From: Prevotella sp. | GTDB taxonomy: Bacteria > Bacteroidota > Bacteroidia > Bacteroidales > Bacteroidaceae | Length of the DNA stretch: 54,662 nucleotides | Reading direction: 5' to 3' | Assembly: GCA_015060485.1 (NCBI GenBank) | Contig: SUYI01000024.1 | Location: 1 to 54,662 of the forward strand | Shown: positions 31,115 through 39,050 of the stretch, in pieces | How positions within the stretch are numbered: the stretch's first letter is position 1 | How the letters are laid out: each line of letters opens with the position of its first letter | Position numbers and translations under genes: made by a program | Notes under the pieces: generated by a model | The model's database searches: none | What the model was told of the DNA's origin: nothing | What the model saw: only the letters and a program-made list of their open reading frames with translations

Positions 31115-31636
31115 ATGAAGATAGAATTAAGGCGATGGACTATGAGTGACAGCAAAGACCTTACTGCCTTGTGTAATGCAGTTGACAGGAGTTTTCTTTC
31201 TGACCGTCTGCCCTATCCTTATACAGAAGAGGATGCAAAAGTATGGCTGAATATGGTTGCCCAGAATGATTCTGTCTCAGGAATCTATCGGGCAATCGTA
31301 ATGGACGGACAACCTATTGGCAGCATTTCTGTCGAACAGAAAGAAGATGTTTATCGGATTGATGGTGAAATCGGCTTTATGCTTCACGGCGATTATTGCA
31401 ACAAGGGAATCATGACGGAGGCGGTTAGGAGAATGTGTACAATTGCGTTCCGCGACTTGCCGATTGAACGGATAACTGCCAACATCTTCCAGCCTAATAC
31501 CACTTCGATGCAGGTCTTACGTAAGAATGGCTTTGTCCACGAGGCTACCTTGCGAAATGCTGTCATTAAGAACAATGAAATATACAACCTCTGTATTTTC
31601 GGATTGACAAAAAACTATAATAATATATCGAAATGA
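31115..31636 (+). CDS. GNAT-family N-acetyltransferase (RimJ/RimL-like)
   Basis: A 173-residue cytoplasmic acetyltransferase. The fold is seen in IELRRWTMSDSKDLTALCN at the N-terminus, IDGEIGFMLHGDYCNKGIMT with the acetyl-CoA loop region (normally Q/RxxGxG/A, here DYCNKGIMTEA), and ITANIFQPNTTSMQVLRKNGF near the C-terminus, typical of RimJ/RimL-like enzymes that acetylate protein N-termini or small amines. Start ATG at 31115 matches the family; upstream codons belong to the 89-bp element. It overlaps the next gene (ATGA), suggesting a two-gene operon with the esterase. Confidence 0.9.
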   Translation: MKIELRRWTMSDSKDLTALCNAVDRSFLSDRLPYPYTEEDAKVWLNMVAQNDSVSGIYRAIVMDGQPIGSISVEQKEDVYRIDGEIGFMLHGDYCNKGIMTEAVRRMCTIAFRDLPIERITANIFQPNTTSMQVLRKNGFVHEATLRNAVIKNNEIYNLCIFGLTKNYNNISK

Positions 31637-32841
31637 AGAAGAAATCTATCATCACCGCACTGCTTGCCCTCGTATCGTTAGGTGCGAACGCACAACTTGA
31701 AAGCGTGAAGGAGCTCACAATGAAGTCGGAGTATTTCAGCCACGAGCGGCAAGTGCTCATCTATACGCCAGGGGGCTATCAGCAGTATGACCAGACTTAC
31801 TATGATGTCATCTATGTGTTCGACGCACAAGATCGCACGATGTTCGACCTCGTTCACTGCCTGCTCAACATTGCCTGCAAGCCCGACCCAGACGGCGGAA
31901 GGAGCACGAGTTTCATTATCGTCGGCATCTGCTCGCCCACTCTTTGGGACATCGATTATTTCCGTAATGATGACTATTTGCCCATGCCCCTGCATGGCAA
32001 CAATGGGCTATTCAAGGAAGGCGGACACTATGGCAAATCGCCCGACCTGAAGAAGTTCGTCAAGAACGAACTGATGCCATACGTGAAGAAGAACTACCGC
32101 ACATCGGGACGCACGCTTGGCATCGGCCATTCGCTGAGCGCATCGTTCGTGCTCGACTGTATGATTACCGACGAACTTTTCGACGACTACATCGCCGTTT
32201 CGCCTAACTGCTGTTATGACGAATACCGTTTGGCTGCGGATATAGAGGGTTATCAGTTCAAGAGCCGCAAGTCGCCCCGCTTCATCTATGCGTCAATGGC
32301 GAGAGAAATAGAAAAAGAGCCTGATTATTGGGGCGACGAGTGGAAAACAGGCTGGGAGCGCGTCAGCACAATCCTCAAAGACAAGTCGCACTTCAACGAA
32401 AACACCGTCACTTCCGTACACACTTTCCCCGACTATGACCATTACGGCAGTTTCATGCCCAGTGTGACAGCGGCTCTGAACGACTACATCGTGTTTGGTG
32501 CCAAGAACTTGGTGGGATATTTTGGCGAAGGAACCAGTCCTGTCCATATTGAGCTTCGTGGCAAGAACCTGCCCAACGACATCTACATCACAGGCAACCA
32601 AGACGCGCTGGGTAACTGGGATGCAAAGGGCATCAAGATGAACCTCGTCAACGACAGCATTGCCGCTATCGACCTCCGTCTGCATTTGCCCGCCCAGTTC
32701 AAGTTCACCCGAGGCAGTTGGGAGCGCGAGGCCATTATTAAGAATGCTGATGCGGGCAACCACATCATACACGACGCCGAGCATACAACCCGTATATACC
32801 GCCTGTGGGAAAGAAATTCTTGGATGGGTGAGGAACAATAA
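31633..32841 (+). CDS. Secreted esterase with C-terminal starch-binding-like (CBM20) domain
   Basis: A 402-residue protein with signal peptide (MKKKSIITALLALVSLGANA). The main domain is an enterochelin-esterase-like alpha/beta hydrolase: YFSHERQVLIYTPGGY, DVIYVFDAQDRTMFD, nucleophile elbow GIGHSLSASF (about residue 162) and a late histidine in FPDYDHYGSF. After about residue 295 a CBM20-like domain follows (IELRGKNLPNDIYITGNQDA, LGNWDAKGIKMNL, FKFTRGSWEREA). The unusual pairing suggests action on a sugar-linked ester at the cell surface. Translationally coupled to the GNAT gene. Confidence 0.85.
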   Translation: MKKKSIITALLALVSLGANAQLESVKELTMKSEYFSHERQVLIYTPGGYQQYDQTYYDVIYVFDAQDRTMFDLVHCLLNIACKPDPDGGRSTSFIIVGICSPTLWDIDYFRNDDYLPMPLHGNNGLFKEGGHYGKSPDLKKFVKNELMPYVKKNYRTSGRTLGIGHSLSASFVLDCMITDELFDDYIAVSPNCCYDEYRLAADIEGYQFKSRKSPRFIYASMAREIEKEPDYWGDEWKTGWERVSTILKDKSHFNENTVTSVHTFPDYDHYGSFMPSVTAALNDYIVFGAKNLVGYFGEGTSPVHIELRGKNLPNDIYITGNQDALGNWDAKGIKMNLVNDSIAAIDLRLHLPAQFKFTRGSWEREAIIKNADAGNHIIHDAEHTTRIYRLWERNSWMGEEQ

Positions 32842-32889
32842 CAAGCATATCCTAATGAAACATCTGACACCATATCGCCAAAACGAAAC

Positions 32890-32927
32890 ATCCCTCTCGC
32901 CGGTGAGGGGGAAAGGGATGGGGTTGG
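32890..32927. repeat. GC-rich repeat element, intergenic copy
   Basis: ATCCCTCTCGCCGGTGAGGG followed by GGAAAGGGATGGGGTTGG, of the same type as the elements translated in cassette A. It lies 48 bp after the esterase stop, between convergent genes. Confidence 0.6.
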
Positions 32928-32953
32928 TATCTAGTTACAGAGAACAAATTAAC

Positions 32954-33352
32954 TCATTTTATCCAGTCCTCTATATCAAGACCCTCGATATGACTAAAGT
33001 GCTTTACATTGTGAGTGACAACCGTAAGACCAGCAGCCTTCGCAGCGCAGCCTATGAGAAGGTCGAAATCCTCAATGGGTTTTCCAGCATTCTTCAGGCG
33101 CAACTTCTCTTGGGCATAAACATCGATACTGTCGGCAAAAGGCAGAACCTTTATTTCCTTTACGAAATCATCTATCAACTTCAGATTCTCCTCCGTACGA
33201 TTACTCTTGTATGCACCGTAACGCAATTCGGCCAGCACTACGTCGCAGATGAAACAACGCTCACGACCAATCTTGTTCAAACGCTGTGCCAAATTATGGT
33301 TGTCACGGAAGAGAAACACACAAATGCTCGTGTCAAGCAGATACTTTTTCAT
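32954..33352 (-). CDS. vapC: VapC-type PIN-domain toxin
   Basis: A 132-residue PIN-domain ribonuclease, probably a type II toxin cleaving tRNA or rRNA. Acidic active-site residues are visible: YLLDTSICVF (Asp7), VVLAELRYGAY (Glu about 42), EDFDLLIGCAAKAAG (Asp about 99) and the final THNVKHFSHIEGL motif with the conserved histidine-asparagine turn. Normal length. It overlaps the antitoxin gene by 4 bp (ATGA). The location among lineage-variable genes suggests a horizontally acquired module. Confidence 0.93.
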   Translation of the reverse strand: MKKYLLDTSICVFLFRDNHNLAQRLNKIGRERCFICDVVLAELRYGAYKSNRTEENLKLIDDFVKEIKVLPFADSIDVYAQEKLRLKNAGKPIEDFDLLIGCAAKAAGLTVVTHNVKHFSHIEGLDIEDWIK

Positions 33353-33591
33353 AATTCAAACTCTCTGCTATTAGCTGTTCTACTTTCGCGAATATCACTG
33401 ATTATTTCTTCTGCTGAACGGCTGTCTTTCCAAGCACCGACAAAACGGTTAGCCCAATCTGATTCCGTCTTTGTTTTTTTCGCAGGAACCAACGACTTCA
33501 CAAAAGCCAGCATCTTTGTCATTGCCGACTCATTGTCAAGAAGGGGACTCATCTCACGGAACAATTCCGCACGTAACTCTATTGCTGTCAT
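33349..33591 (-). CDS. vapB: VapB-like antitoxin
   Basis: An 80-residue protein encoded just upstream of vapC and overlapping it by 4 bp. It begins MTAIELRAELFREMSPLLD; the middle is helical with a basic/hydrophobic pattern (MTKMLAFVKSLVPAKKTKTE) and the C-terminus is acidic (SAEEIISDIRESRTANSREF), as expected for a toxin-binding tail. No clear DNA-binding fold can be assigned by eye. The start at 33591 is preferred because a TAACTTTG box lies about 30 bp upstream and longer forms would run across it. Confidence 0.75.
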   Translation of the reverse strand: MTAIELRAELFREMSPLLDNESAMTKMLAFVKSLVPAKKTKTESDWANRFVGAWKDSRSAEEIISDIRESRTANSREFEL

Positions 33592-33668
33592 AATCGTAAT
33601 CTTTTTGTTCTCGGCTGCAAAGTTACAAAAATAATCCGGAATAATCATTCTAAACAAGAAATATTTTT

Positions 33669-33775
33669 ATGAACAGGAAAACTATCATCACCACAATGTT
33701 CGCCCTCGTCGCTATGGCGGGACAGGCGCAAGAAACAACAGGGCGAGTAATGTTGACAGACAGCATAGCCATAAG
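33669..33775 (+). pseudogene. Remnant of a secreted-protein gene start
   Basis: Encodes a normal export signal (MNRKTIITTMFALVAMAGQA then QETTGRVMLTDSIA) that then runs directly into the promoter-bearing repeat in the same frame. The signal resembles those of nearby secreted hydrolases. Because the frame continues through repeat DNA to a second, independent lipoprotein start at 33966, I read this as a truncated gene 5' end. Confidence 0.55.
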
Positions 33776-33860
33776 GTCAAGAGTGTGGCGATGCAATCTT
33801 TCGCTTGAAAAAGCTCAAATTAATTTGGCATTTTGCTCGCTTATTCGTAACTCTGACCTA
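33771..33860 (+). repeat. Dispersed promoter-bearing repeat, copy 2
   Basis: Reverse complement resembles 4754-4846: the blocks GAGTGTGGCGATGCAATCTTT, CTCAAATTAATTTGG and CTCGCTTATTCGTA are shared in order. Its TTTG...TAACTCTG promoter-like portion is slightly decayed. A second, intact promoter (33912-33943) with a similar spacer (ATTTCGCTCG) follows. Confidence 0.65.
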
Positions 33861-33911
33861 AAGGTCGAAGATAGGCTGCATCTCGGAAATACAAAGAAAA
33901 TTGTGTTTTTC

Positions 33912-33943
33912 TTTGGTATTTCGCTCGATTTGCGCTATCTTTG
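33912..33943 (+). promoter_or_regulatory. Promoter of the lipoprotein at 33966
   Basis: TTTG (33912-33915), 20-bp spacer, TATCTTTG (33936-33943), 22 bp before the ATG at 33966. Its spacer, with TTTCGCTCG, resembles the preceding repeat and may derive from it. Confidence 0.8.
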
Positions 33944-33965
33944 TCGGCGAATTATCATAAAGCTG

Positions 33966-35045
33966 ATGAAAAAACTCATGTTAGCAGTGGCTTGCGTGCT
34001 TGCGATAGCAGGATGCAAACAAAAACAGGGACAGACAGAAGGCAGCGCCAACGGGACAGACTCGTTGCTGGCCGACTCGTTGAGAGCCGACTCCGTCATG
34101 GCACAGGCGGTAAAATGCTCGCCAGAGGATATCGAGGTGGATTGGGCCAACAAGGATATTCCTGTCGCCAAGGGCGGACAGAAGCCCGATGTGATGACGC
34201 TGGTGCAAGCCTTTAACCAAGTGTGGCCCACAGAGGCTGTAGATCTGCTTTTAGACTATGCCAAAGACCCTGAATTTACCGAAAGGATGAACGAGGAAAC
34301 GGGTGGTGGCGTCACGGTGGACCGCCAGAGCGGCTATGCAGAACTGATACGTGGCGATGCCCCTGGCGACAATGTGACGGCAGCCATGTGGAACCGCAAG
34401 GACGGCAACCGGCTCCTGATTATCAACATTGTCCGCCCCGGCAGAGAAGTCGGCGTGAAGACCATGCAGGCCATCTGTGCCTACGACTATAACCCCGCTA
34501 CCGAGACGCTGACTCCTGAGCGCAATGCCGTCATCAGGTTCCGTCAGACGGCTGACATGACGACGACCTACCAACTGCCTCGCGAGGGCAAGGACATCAG
34601 CATTGTGGAAAGGGACAAGGACTTCAAGGGCACCTTCCATCTCTTTACGTGGGACGGTCAGCATTTCTCGAAAGAGAGCACCATCTCCGAAGAGAAACTG
34701 AACAAGGCGCTGAACGGCACATGGACCTGTTGCGAAGCAGACCAGCCCAGGCTGACCTTCAAGATCACCAACGACGACGAGACCTACTGCGCCATTACCG
34801 ACTGTAACGTCGACGGCATTACTGAATACGACGCAGCAGCCAACGCCTACGACGGTTTCCTGCATGTGTACGAGGTCAGTGCCCCCGAGGAGAACAATAC
34901 GTTTCCTGCCATCAAATGTAAGTTCAGGCTGATGAAGAACGGCAAATTGCAGGGTTCCTACTATCTGCGCTTGGACGAAGGCAAAGAGCTTCGTGGCGAG
35001 ATGACGCTGCAGAAAGAGAATGTACTGAACCAATACGCAGAATAA
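33966..35045 (+). CDS. Lipoprotein of unknown function
   Basis: A 359-residue predicted lipoprotein. ATG at 33966 gives the signal MKKLMLAVACVLAIAGC with lipobox IAGC and an excellent promoter 22 bp upstream; the longer in-frame start at 33669 belongs to a different remnant. After a polar linker (residues 18-50, SLLADSLRADSVM) comes a mostly alpha/beta domain (VMTLVQAFNQVWPTEAVDLL, GNRLLIINIVRP) and a C-terminal beta-rich portion (NKALNGTWTCCEADQPRLTF, KCKFRLMKNGKLQGSYYLRL). I do not recognise the family. It ends 36 bp before coaW. Confidence 0.7.
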   Translation: MKKLMLAVACVLAIAGCKQKQGQTEGSANGTDSLLADSLRADSVMAQAVKCSPEDIEVDWANKDIPVAKGGQKPDVMTLVQAFNQVWPTEAVDLLLDYAKDPEFTERMNEETGGGVTVDRQSGYAELIRGDAPGDNVTAAMWNRKDGNRLLIINIVRPGREVGVKTMQAICAYDYNPATETLTPERNAVIRFRQTADMTTTYQLPREGKDISIVERDKDFKGTFHLFTWDGQHFSKESTISEEKLNKALNGTWTCCEADQPRLTFKITNDDETYCAITDCNVDGITEYDAAANAYDGFLHVYEVSAPEENNTFPAIKCKFRLMKNGKLQGSYYLRLDEGKELRGEMTLQKENVLNQYAE

Positions 35046-35081
35046 TACCCGGACAAGAAAACAAAAAACAAATAGAAAACT

Positions 35082-35900
35082 ATGGGAATCATCATCGGAA
35101 TTGACGTGGGTATATCGACCACGAAGATTGTGGGACTGCGCGAGGGACGTGTCGTCTCGCCTATCCGCATTACGGCAGCCGACCAGGTAACCTCGCTGTA
35201 TGGCGCCTTTGGCAAGTATCTGCACGACAACAAGGTAGAGTTGAAGGATGTCGAACAGGTCATGCTGACGGGCGTGGGAGCAGGATATATCGACGAGCCG
35301 CTGTATGGCATTCCAACCCGTAAGGTCGACGAATTCGTGGCCGACGGCCTGGGAGCCCGTTTCGAGAGCGGCCTGTCGAAAGCCATCGTCGTATCGATGG
35401 GCACGGGAACGAGCTTTGTGCAATGCGACGGCGACGACATCCGCCACATCGGTGGAATAGGTATTGGTGGCGGCACGCTGATGGGTCTGAGTCGCGTGAT
35501 GCTTAACACGCGCGATCCGAAGCAGATTCAGAGTCTGGCCATGCGGGGCGACATCAGCCACATCAACCTGCAGATTGGCGACATCTCGACCCATCCCCTG
35601 CCCGGACTGCCTATGGATGCCACTGCCTCGCTGTTCTCGAAGGCGCAATACGATGCCCCCAAGGAAGACCTGGCGCTGGGACTCATCGTCATGGTGCTGC
35701 AAACCATTGGCTCTGCCACTATTCTGGCAGCTCTCAATTCGGGTATCAAGGATTTCGTGCTCATTGGCAACCTGACGCTTCTGCCGCAGTGTAAGGAAAT
35801 CTACCCCATGCTCGAGAAGATGTATAAGGTGCATTTCCATATTCCCAAGCATGCCGAGTTCTGCACCGCCATCGGTGCGGCGCTGAGTTATAAGAGGTGA
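35082..35900 (+). CDS. coaW: Type II pantothenate kinase
   Basis: Phosphorylates pantothenate, the first step of coenzyme A synthesis. The 272-residue protein is of the Fumble/CoaW type: the N-terminal phosphate loop IIGIDVGISTTKIVGL (residues 3-18), the conserved MLTGVGAGYID, MGTGTSFVQCDG, the GGIGIGGGTLMGLSRVML signature and the C-terminal IGNLTLLP segment. Type II enzymes are not inhibited by CoA in Staphylococcus; regulation here is unknown. The stop TGA (35898-35900) lies in the first unit of a heptad array. Confidence 0.93.
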   Translation: MGIIIGIDVGISTTKIVGLREGRVVSPIRITAADQVTSLYGAFGKYLHDNKVELKDVEQVMLTGVGAGYIDEPLYGIPTRKVDEFVADGLGARFESGLSKAIVVSMGTGTSFVQCDGDDIRHIGGIGIGGGTLMGLSRVMLNTRDPKQIQSLAMRGDISHINLQIGDISTHPLPGLPMDATASLFSKAQYDAPKEDLALGLIVMVLQTIGSATILAALNSGIKDFVLIGNLTLLPQCKEIYPMLEKMYKVHFHIPKHAEFCTAIGAALSYKR

Positions 35901-35935
35901 GTGGAAAGAGGAAAGTGGAAAGAGGTGAGAAGTCA
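35894..35935. repeat. Heptad array, 6 units (GTGGAAA/GAGGTGA), contains coaW stop
   Basis: Units GAGGTGA, GTGGAAA, GAGGAAA, GTGGAAA, GAGGTGA and GAAGTCA. The coaW stop is in the first and the convergent mgtC stop (35933-35935) in the last. The same unit family forms the array after mltG at 44820. Confidence 0.8.
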
Positions 35936-36391
35936 GGAATGCTTCTCATCTCTTTTCTTATCGATCTTGTGGAGGAAGTAGTTGAAGGCTTCCAGGCCGA
36001 AGAGGACCAACACGGTGCTGGCTGTGGCGAGGATATACATGCCACCTCCACAGGCCAGACCAATGGCGGCAGTCACCCAGAGACCAGCTGCTGTAGTGAG
36101 ACCGCTGACCATATTCTCTTGTTTGCGGAAAATGATGGTACCGGCACCAATGAAACCGATGCCGCTGACCACCTGTGCTGCCACACGGCTGACATCCCAG
36201 CGAGACGTCATCCCGTCCATCTGGACGTCGCTGAAGCCATAGGCCGATACTATCATAAACACGGCAGAGCCCAGTGCCACGAGGAAATGGGTGCGCAGTC
36301 CGGCCTCCTTGGCACGCCATTCACGCTCCAATCCGATGAGCCCGCCCAAGATGGCTGCAGTGACAATTCGTAGAATAAATTCGTATTCCAT
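35933..36391 (-). CDS. MgtC/SapB family membrane protein
   Basis: A 152-residue inner-membrane protein with four hydrophobic segments. The family signature is clear: RIVTAAILGGLIGLEREWRA (residues 8-27), then GLRTHFLVALGSAVFM and SGIGFIGAGTIIF. MgtC in enterobacteria supports growth at low magnesium and modulates the F-ATPase; that role cannot be assumed here. It lacks the C-terminal cytoplasmic domain of some MgtC proteins. Start ATG at 36391, 25 bp after a TATCTTTG box (36423-36416) that borders a heptad array. Confidence 0.92.
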   Translation of the reverse strand: MEYEFILRIVTAAILGGLIGLEREWRAKEAGLRTHFLVALGSAVFMIVSAYGFSDVQMDGMTSRWDVSRVAAQVVSGIGFIGAGTIIFRKQENMVSGLTTAAGLWVTAAIGLACGGGMYILATASTVLVLFGLEAFNYFLHKIDKKRDEKHS

Positions 36392-36415
36392 AGTTAAATG
36401 TTGTTTATTTGCCTG

Positions 36416-36475
36416 CAAAGATACGAATTAATTAAGAATTAAGAACGAAGAATTAAGAATATTTTCGTACCTTTG
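36416..36475. promoter_or_regulatory. Divergent promoters of mgtC and tatA sharing a heptad array
   Basis: Minus-strand TATCTTTG (36423-36416) serves mgtC; plus-strand TACCTTTG (36468-36475) serves tatA. Between them lies a 7-bp array of TTAAGAA-type units (36425-36459), which occupies the positions where both -33 elements should be; no TTTG is seen there on either strand. Confidence 0.7.
36425..36459. repeat. Heptad array, 5 units (TTAAGAA), between divergent promoters
   Basis: Units GAATTAA, TTAAGAA, TTAAGAA, CGAAGAA and TTAAGAA between the mgtC and tatA -7 boxes. Confidence 0.7.
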
Positions 36476-36504
36476 TCCCCAAATATACTAAAAGCAATAA
36501 GATT

Positions 36505-36696
36505 ATGATGCATTTACTTTTGTTTGGAATAGGCATGCAGGAAGTCATCGTCCTGGCACTCATCGTACTGCTGCTGTTTGGCGGCAAGAAGATCCCCGAA
36601 CTCATGAAAGGACTGGGCAAGGGCGTGAAAAGCTTCAAGGACGGGATGAAAGAAATAGACGAGGAACAAGGAACTGATGAACAGAACGGAAAGTAA
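36505..36696 (+). CDS. tatA: Sec-independent translocase subunit TatA
   Basis: A 63-residue membrane protein with an N-terminal transmembrane helix (GMQEVIVLALIVLLLFG), the FGGKKIPEL hinge and an amphipathic helix (MKGLGKGVKSFKDGMKEID), all hallmarks of TatA/E. It oligomerises to form the pore of the twin-arginine translocase, which exports folded proteins, often Fe-S enzymes. Starts at ATG 36505 or 36508. Its stop is followed after 1 bp by a heptad array and tatC, and two neighbours downstream carry twin-arginine motifs. Confidence 0.93.
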   Translation: MMHLLLFGIGMQEVIVLALIVLLLFGGKKIPELMKGLGKGVKSFKDGMKEIDEEQGTDEQNGK

Positions 36697-36697
36697 T

Positions 36698-36732
36698 CAT
36701 CAATCTCAAACCTCAAACCTCAAACCTCAAAG
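36698..36732. repeat. Heptad array, 5 units (CTCAAAC), tatA-tatC junction
   Basis: Units CATCAAT, CTCAAAC, CTCAAAC, CTCAAAC and CTCAAAG. It begins 1 bp after the tatA stop. If tatC starts at 36677 the array is translated (HQSQTSNLKPQR); if it starts at 36740 the array is a spacer. Confidence 0.8.
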
Positions 36733-36739
36733 AGATGAA

Positions 36740-37474
36740 ATGACCTTCTGGGACCACCTGGACGTGTTGCGCTCGACACTGATACGCATGGCGCTGGCTG
36801 TAGTGGTCTTTGGCATCGTGGCCTTCGTGATGAAGGACGAGTTGTTTGGCGTGGTACTGGCCCCACGGAGTAGCGACTTCGTGACGTACCGCCTGTTAGG
36901 CGTCGATGCCTTCTCGCTGCACCTGATGAACACGGGGCTGACCGAGCAGTTTATGATTCACATGCGCACAGCGCTGTATGCAGGTCTGCTGGTGGCTTCG
37001 CCCTACGTGCTCTACGAGTTGTTCCGGTTTGTCAGTCCGGCTCTCTACCAGAACGAGCGGCGCTATGCCGTTTGGATTGTGGGAGCTGCCTATGTGATGT
37101 TCCTCGTAGGCACACTGGTGAACTACTTCGTGGTATTCCCGCTGACGGTGCGCTTTCTGGGGACGTATCAGGTAAGCCCCGACGTAGCAAACATGCTGAC
37201 CCTCCAGTCGTATGTCGACACGCTACTGGGCATGAGCCTGGTGATGGGTGTGGTGTTCGAACTGCCCGTGGTGAGCGGTCTGCTGGGACGTATGGGACTG
37301 ATTACGAGCACCATGATGAGCGATTACCGCCGACATGCCATTGTGGCCATCGTCGCGGTAGCGGCCATCATCACTCCGACGACCGATGCGTTTACGCTCT
37401 TCGTCGTGGCACTGCCCATCTACCTGCTGTATGAAGTGAGTATTCAGATTGTGCGCTGCACAAGAAAAAAGTAA
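36740..37474 (+). CDS. tatC: Sec-independent translocase subunit TatC
   Basis: A 244-residue inner-membrane receptor for twin-arginine signal peptides, with six hydrophobic segments. Conserved features: N-terminal TFWDHLDVLRSTLIRMALAV, the FVSPALYQNERRYAVW region (normally SPALY..ER) and the AIVAVAAIITPTTDAFTLF segment. Start ATG at 36740 is preferred because the homologous N-terminus begins there; an upstream ATG at 36677 would overlap tatA and translate the heptad array. The stop TAA (37472-37474) lies inside a GTAAAAAA array. Confidence 0.95.
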   Translation: MTFWDHLDVLRSTLIRMALAVVVFGIVAFVMKDELFGVVLAPRSSDFVTYRLLGVDAFSLHLMNTGLTEQFMIHMRTALYAGLLVASPYVLYELFRFVSPALYQNERRYAVWIVGAAYVMFLVGTLVNYFVVFPLTVRFLGTYQVSPDVANMLTLQSYVDTLLGMSLVMGVVFELPVVSGLLGRMGLITSTMMSDYRRHAIVAIVAVAAIITPTTDAFTLFVVALPIYLLYEVSIQIVRCTRKK

Positions 37475-37494
37475 AAAAGTAAAAAAGTAAAAAG
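37471..37494. repeat. 8-bp array (GTAAAAAA), contains tatC stop
   Basis: Three units GTAAAAAA, GTAAAAAA and GTAAAAAG, then GTAAAT. The tatC stop TAA (37472-37474) is in the first. Here the period is 8 rather than 7. Confidence 0.65.
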
Positions 37495-37525
37495 GTAAAT
37501 ATACTAAAGACTAAACAAAAACTTT

Positions 37526-39025
37526 ATGCTAAGAATTATTCGTATTACTCTGGCTGCTGTGATGATGATCGGCATCACGTGGCTGTTCGTCGATTTCACA
37601 GGCACGGCTCACCATCTGGTTGGCGGATTTGCCAAGCTGCAACTGGTGGAAGCACTGCTGGCAGGCAGCTTCATCGTCGTCGCCTTCTTGACGATCCTTA
37701 CCTTATTATGCGGACGCATCTACTGCAGCATCATCTGTCCGCTGGGCATCATGATGGACCTGTTCGGATGGCTGGGCAAGAAGGCCAAGAAGAACCGCTA
37801 CACGTTCTCCAAGGAAATGAAGTGGCTGCGCTATCCCCTGCTGGTCGTGTTCCTCGTGGCTCACATGGCAGGACTGGCCGTCGTGGTGCAACTGCTGGCC
37901 CCCTACTCCACCTTCGGACTCATCGCCACCAACCTGTTACAGCCCGTCTATCAGGCCGGCAACAACGTGCTGGCATACTTCGCTGAACAGGCCGACAGCT
38001 ATGCCTTCTACCACTCCGAGGTGTGGTTGCGCTCGGTGGCATCGCTGGTCATTGCCATTGTCATGCTCATGGTGATTGCCGTGCTGGCGTGGCGCAACGG
38101 CCGCACGTGGTGTAACACCATCTGCCCCGCAGGTACGCTGCTGTCGCTACTGAGCCGCTTTTCTTTCCTGAAAATCAATTTCGACACAGAGAAATGCCGC
38201 AATTGCTCGCTGTGTTCCAAAAACTGCAAGGCCGCCTGCATCGACTACAAGACGCACACCGTCGACGCTTCGCGCTGTGTAGTCTGTGGCGACTGCATCA
38301 AGAGCTGCAAGTTCGGAGCGCTGAAATACGACTATGCACATTTGCATACCAAAAGAACTGGTCAGACTGGTGAGACAAGTGGTAACAGCCCTGAAAACGA
38401 GGGACGCCGCGCATTCCTGCTGTCGAGTGCCCTGCTGGCAACTGCTGCCATGGCCCAGAAGAAAGACAAGATAATGGACGGCGGACTGGCCGAGATAGAG
38501 GACAAGGTAGCTCCTGAGCGCCAGATAAAGCTGACTCCTCCTGGTTCGCTGTCGGCCCAGAACATGGCTCAGAAATGTACGGGTTGCCAGTTGTGCATCT
38601 CAGAATGTCCGAACCAGGTGTTACGTCCCTCCGACGATTGGCTGCACCTGATGCAACCCGTCATGTCGTACGAGCGCGGCTACTGCCGCCCAGAGTGTAA
38701 TCGCTGTTCAGAGGTGTGTCCGGCAGGTGCCATCAGGCCTTTGAAGCACGAGGACAAGGCCTCGACACAGATTGGCCATGCCGTATGGATCAAGAAAAAC
38801 TGTATTCCGCTCACCGATGGCATGGAGTGTGGCAATTGTGCCCGCCACTGTCCCGTGGGGGCCATCGAGATGGTGCCCTCCGACCCCGACGACGAAGAGT
38901 CTCCCTACGTTCCCGCTGTCAACGAAGCCCGCTGCATTGGCTGCGGAGCCTGCGAATATCTGTGTCCGGCACGTCCCTTCTCAGCCATCTACGTCGAAGG
39001 TCACGAAGTGCACAAGGAAATCTAG
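37526..39025 (+). CDS. NapH/NapG-like membrane Fe-S protein with internal twin-arginine motif
   Basis: A 499-residue protein in two parts. Residues 1-280 resemble NapH/CcoG: four to five membrane segments, CGRIYCSIICPLGIMMDLFG and TWCNTICPAGTLLSLLSRF loops, then two ferredoxin motifs (CRNCSLCSKNCKAAC, CVVCGDCIKSCKFGAL). A second membrane-targeting segment EGRRAFLLSSALLATAAMAQ (about 290-309) has a twin-arginine pattern, followed by a NapG-like region with three more 4Fe-4S clusters (CTGCQLCISECPNQ, CNRCSEVCPAGA, CGNCARHCPVGA, CIGCGACEYLCPARP). It probably moves electrons from the quinone pool to a periplasmic partner, perhaps the next gene's product. Confidence 0.88.
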   Translation: MLRIIRITLAAVMMIGITWLFVDFTGTAHHLVGGFAKLQLVEALLAGSFIVVAFLTILTLLCGRIYCSIICPLGIMMDLFGWLGKKAKKNRYTFSKEMKWLRYPLLVVFLVAHMAGLAVVVQLLAPYSTFGLIATNLLQPVYQAGNNVLAYFAEQADSYAFYHSEVWLRSVASLVIAIVMLMVIAVLAWRNGRTWCNTICPAGTLLSLLSRFSFLKINFDTEKCRNCSLCSKNCKAACIDYKTHTVDASRCVVCGDCIKSCKFGALKYDYAHLHTKRTGQTGETSGNSPENEGRRAFLLSSALLATAAMAQKKDKIMDGGLAEIEDKVAPERQIKLTPPGSLSAQNMAQKCTGCQLCISECPNQVLRPSDDWLHLMQPVMSYERGYCRPECNRCSEVCPAGAIRPLKHEDKASTQIGHAVWIKKNCIPLTDGMECGNCARHCPVGAIEMVPSDPDDEESPYVPAVNEARCIGCGACEYLCPARPFSAIYVEGHEVHKEI

Positions 39026-39050
39026 AAACTGTCGTTAGAACGGAATATAT

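Noticed and set aside
32954..33591. VapBC as part of a prophage or island
   Set aside because: No integrase, attachment repeats or phage genes lie nearby; the module stands alone.
34251..35852. 533-codon minus-strand frame across the lipoprotein and coaW
   Set aside because: Spans two well-supported plus-strand genes and has no family features.
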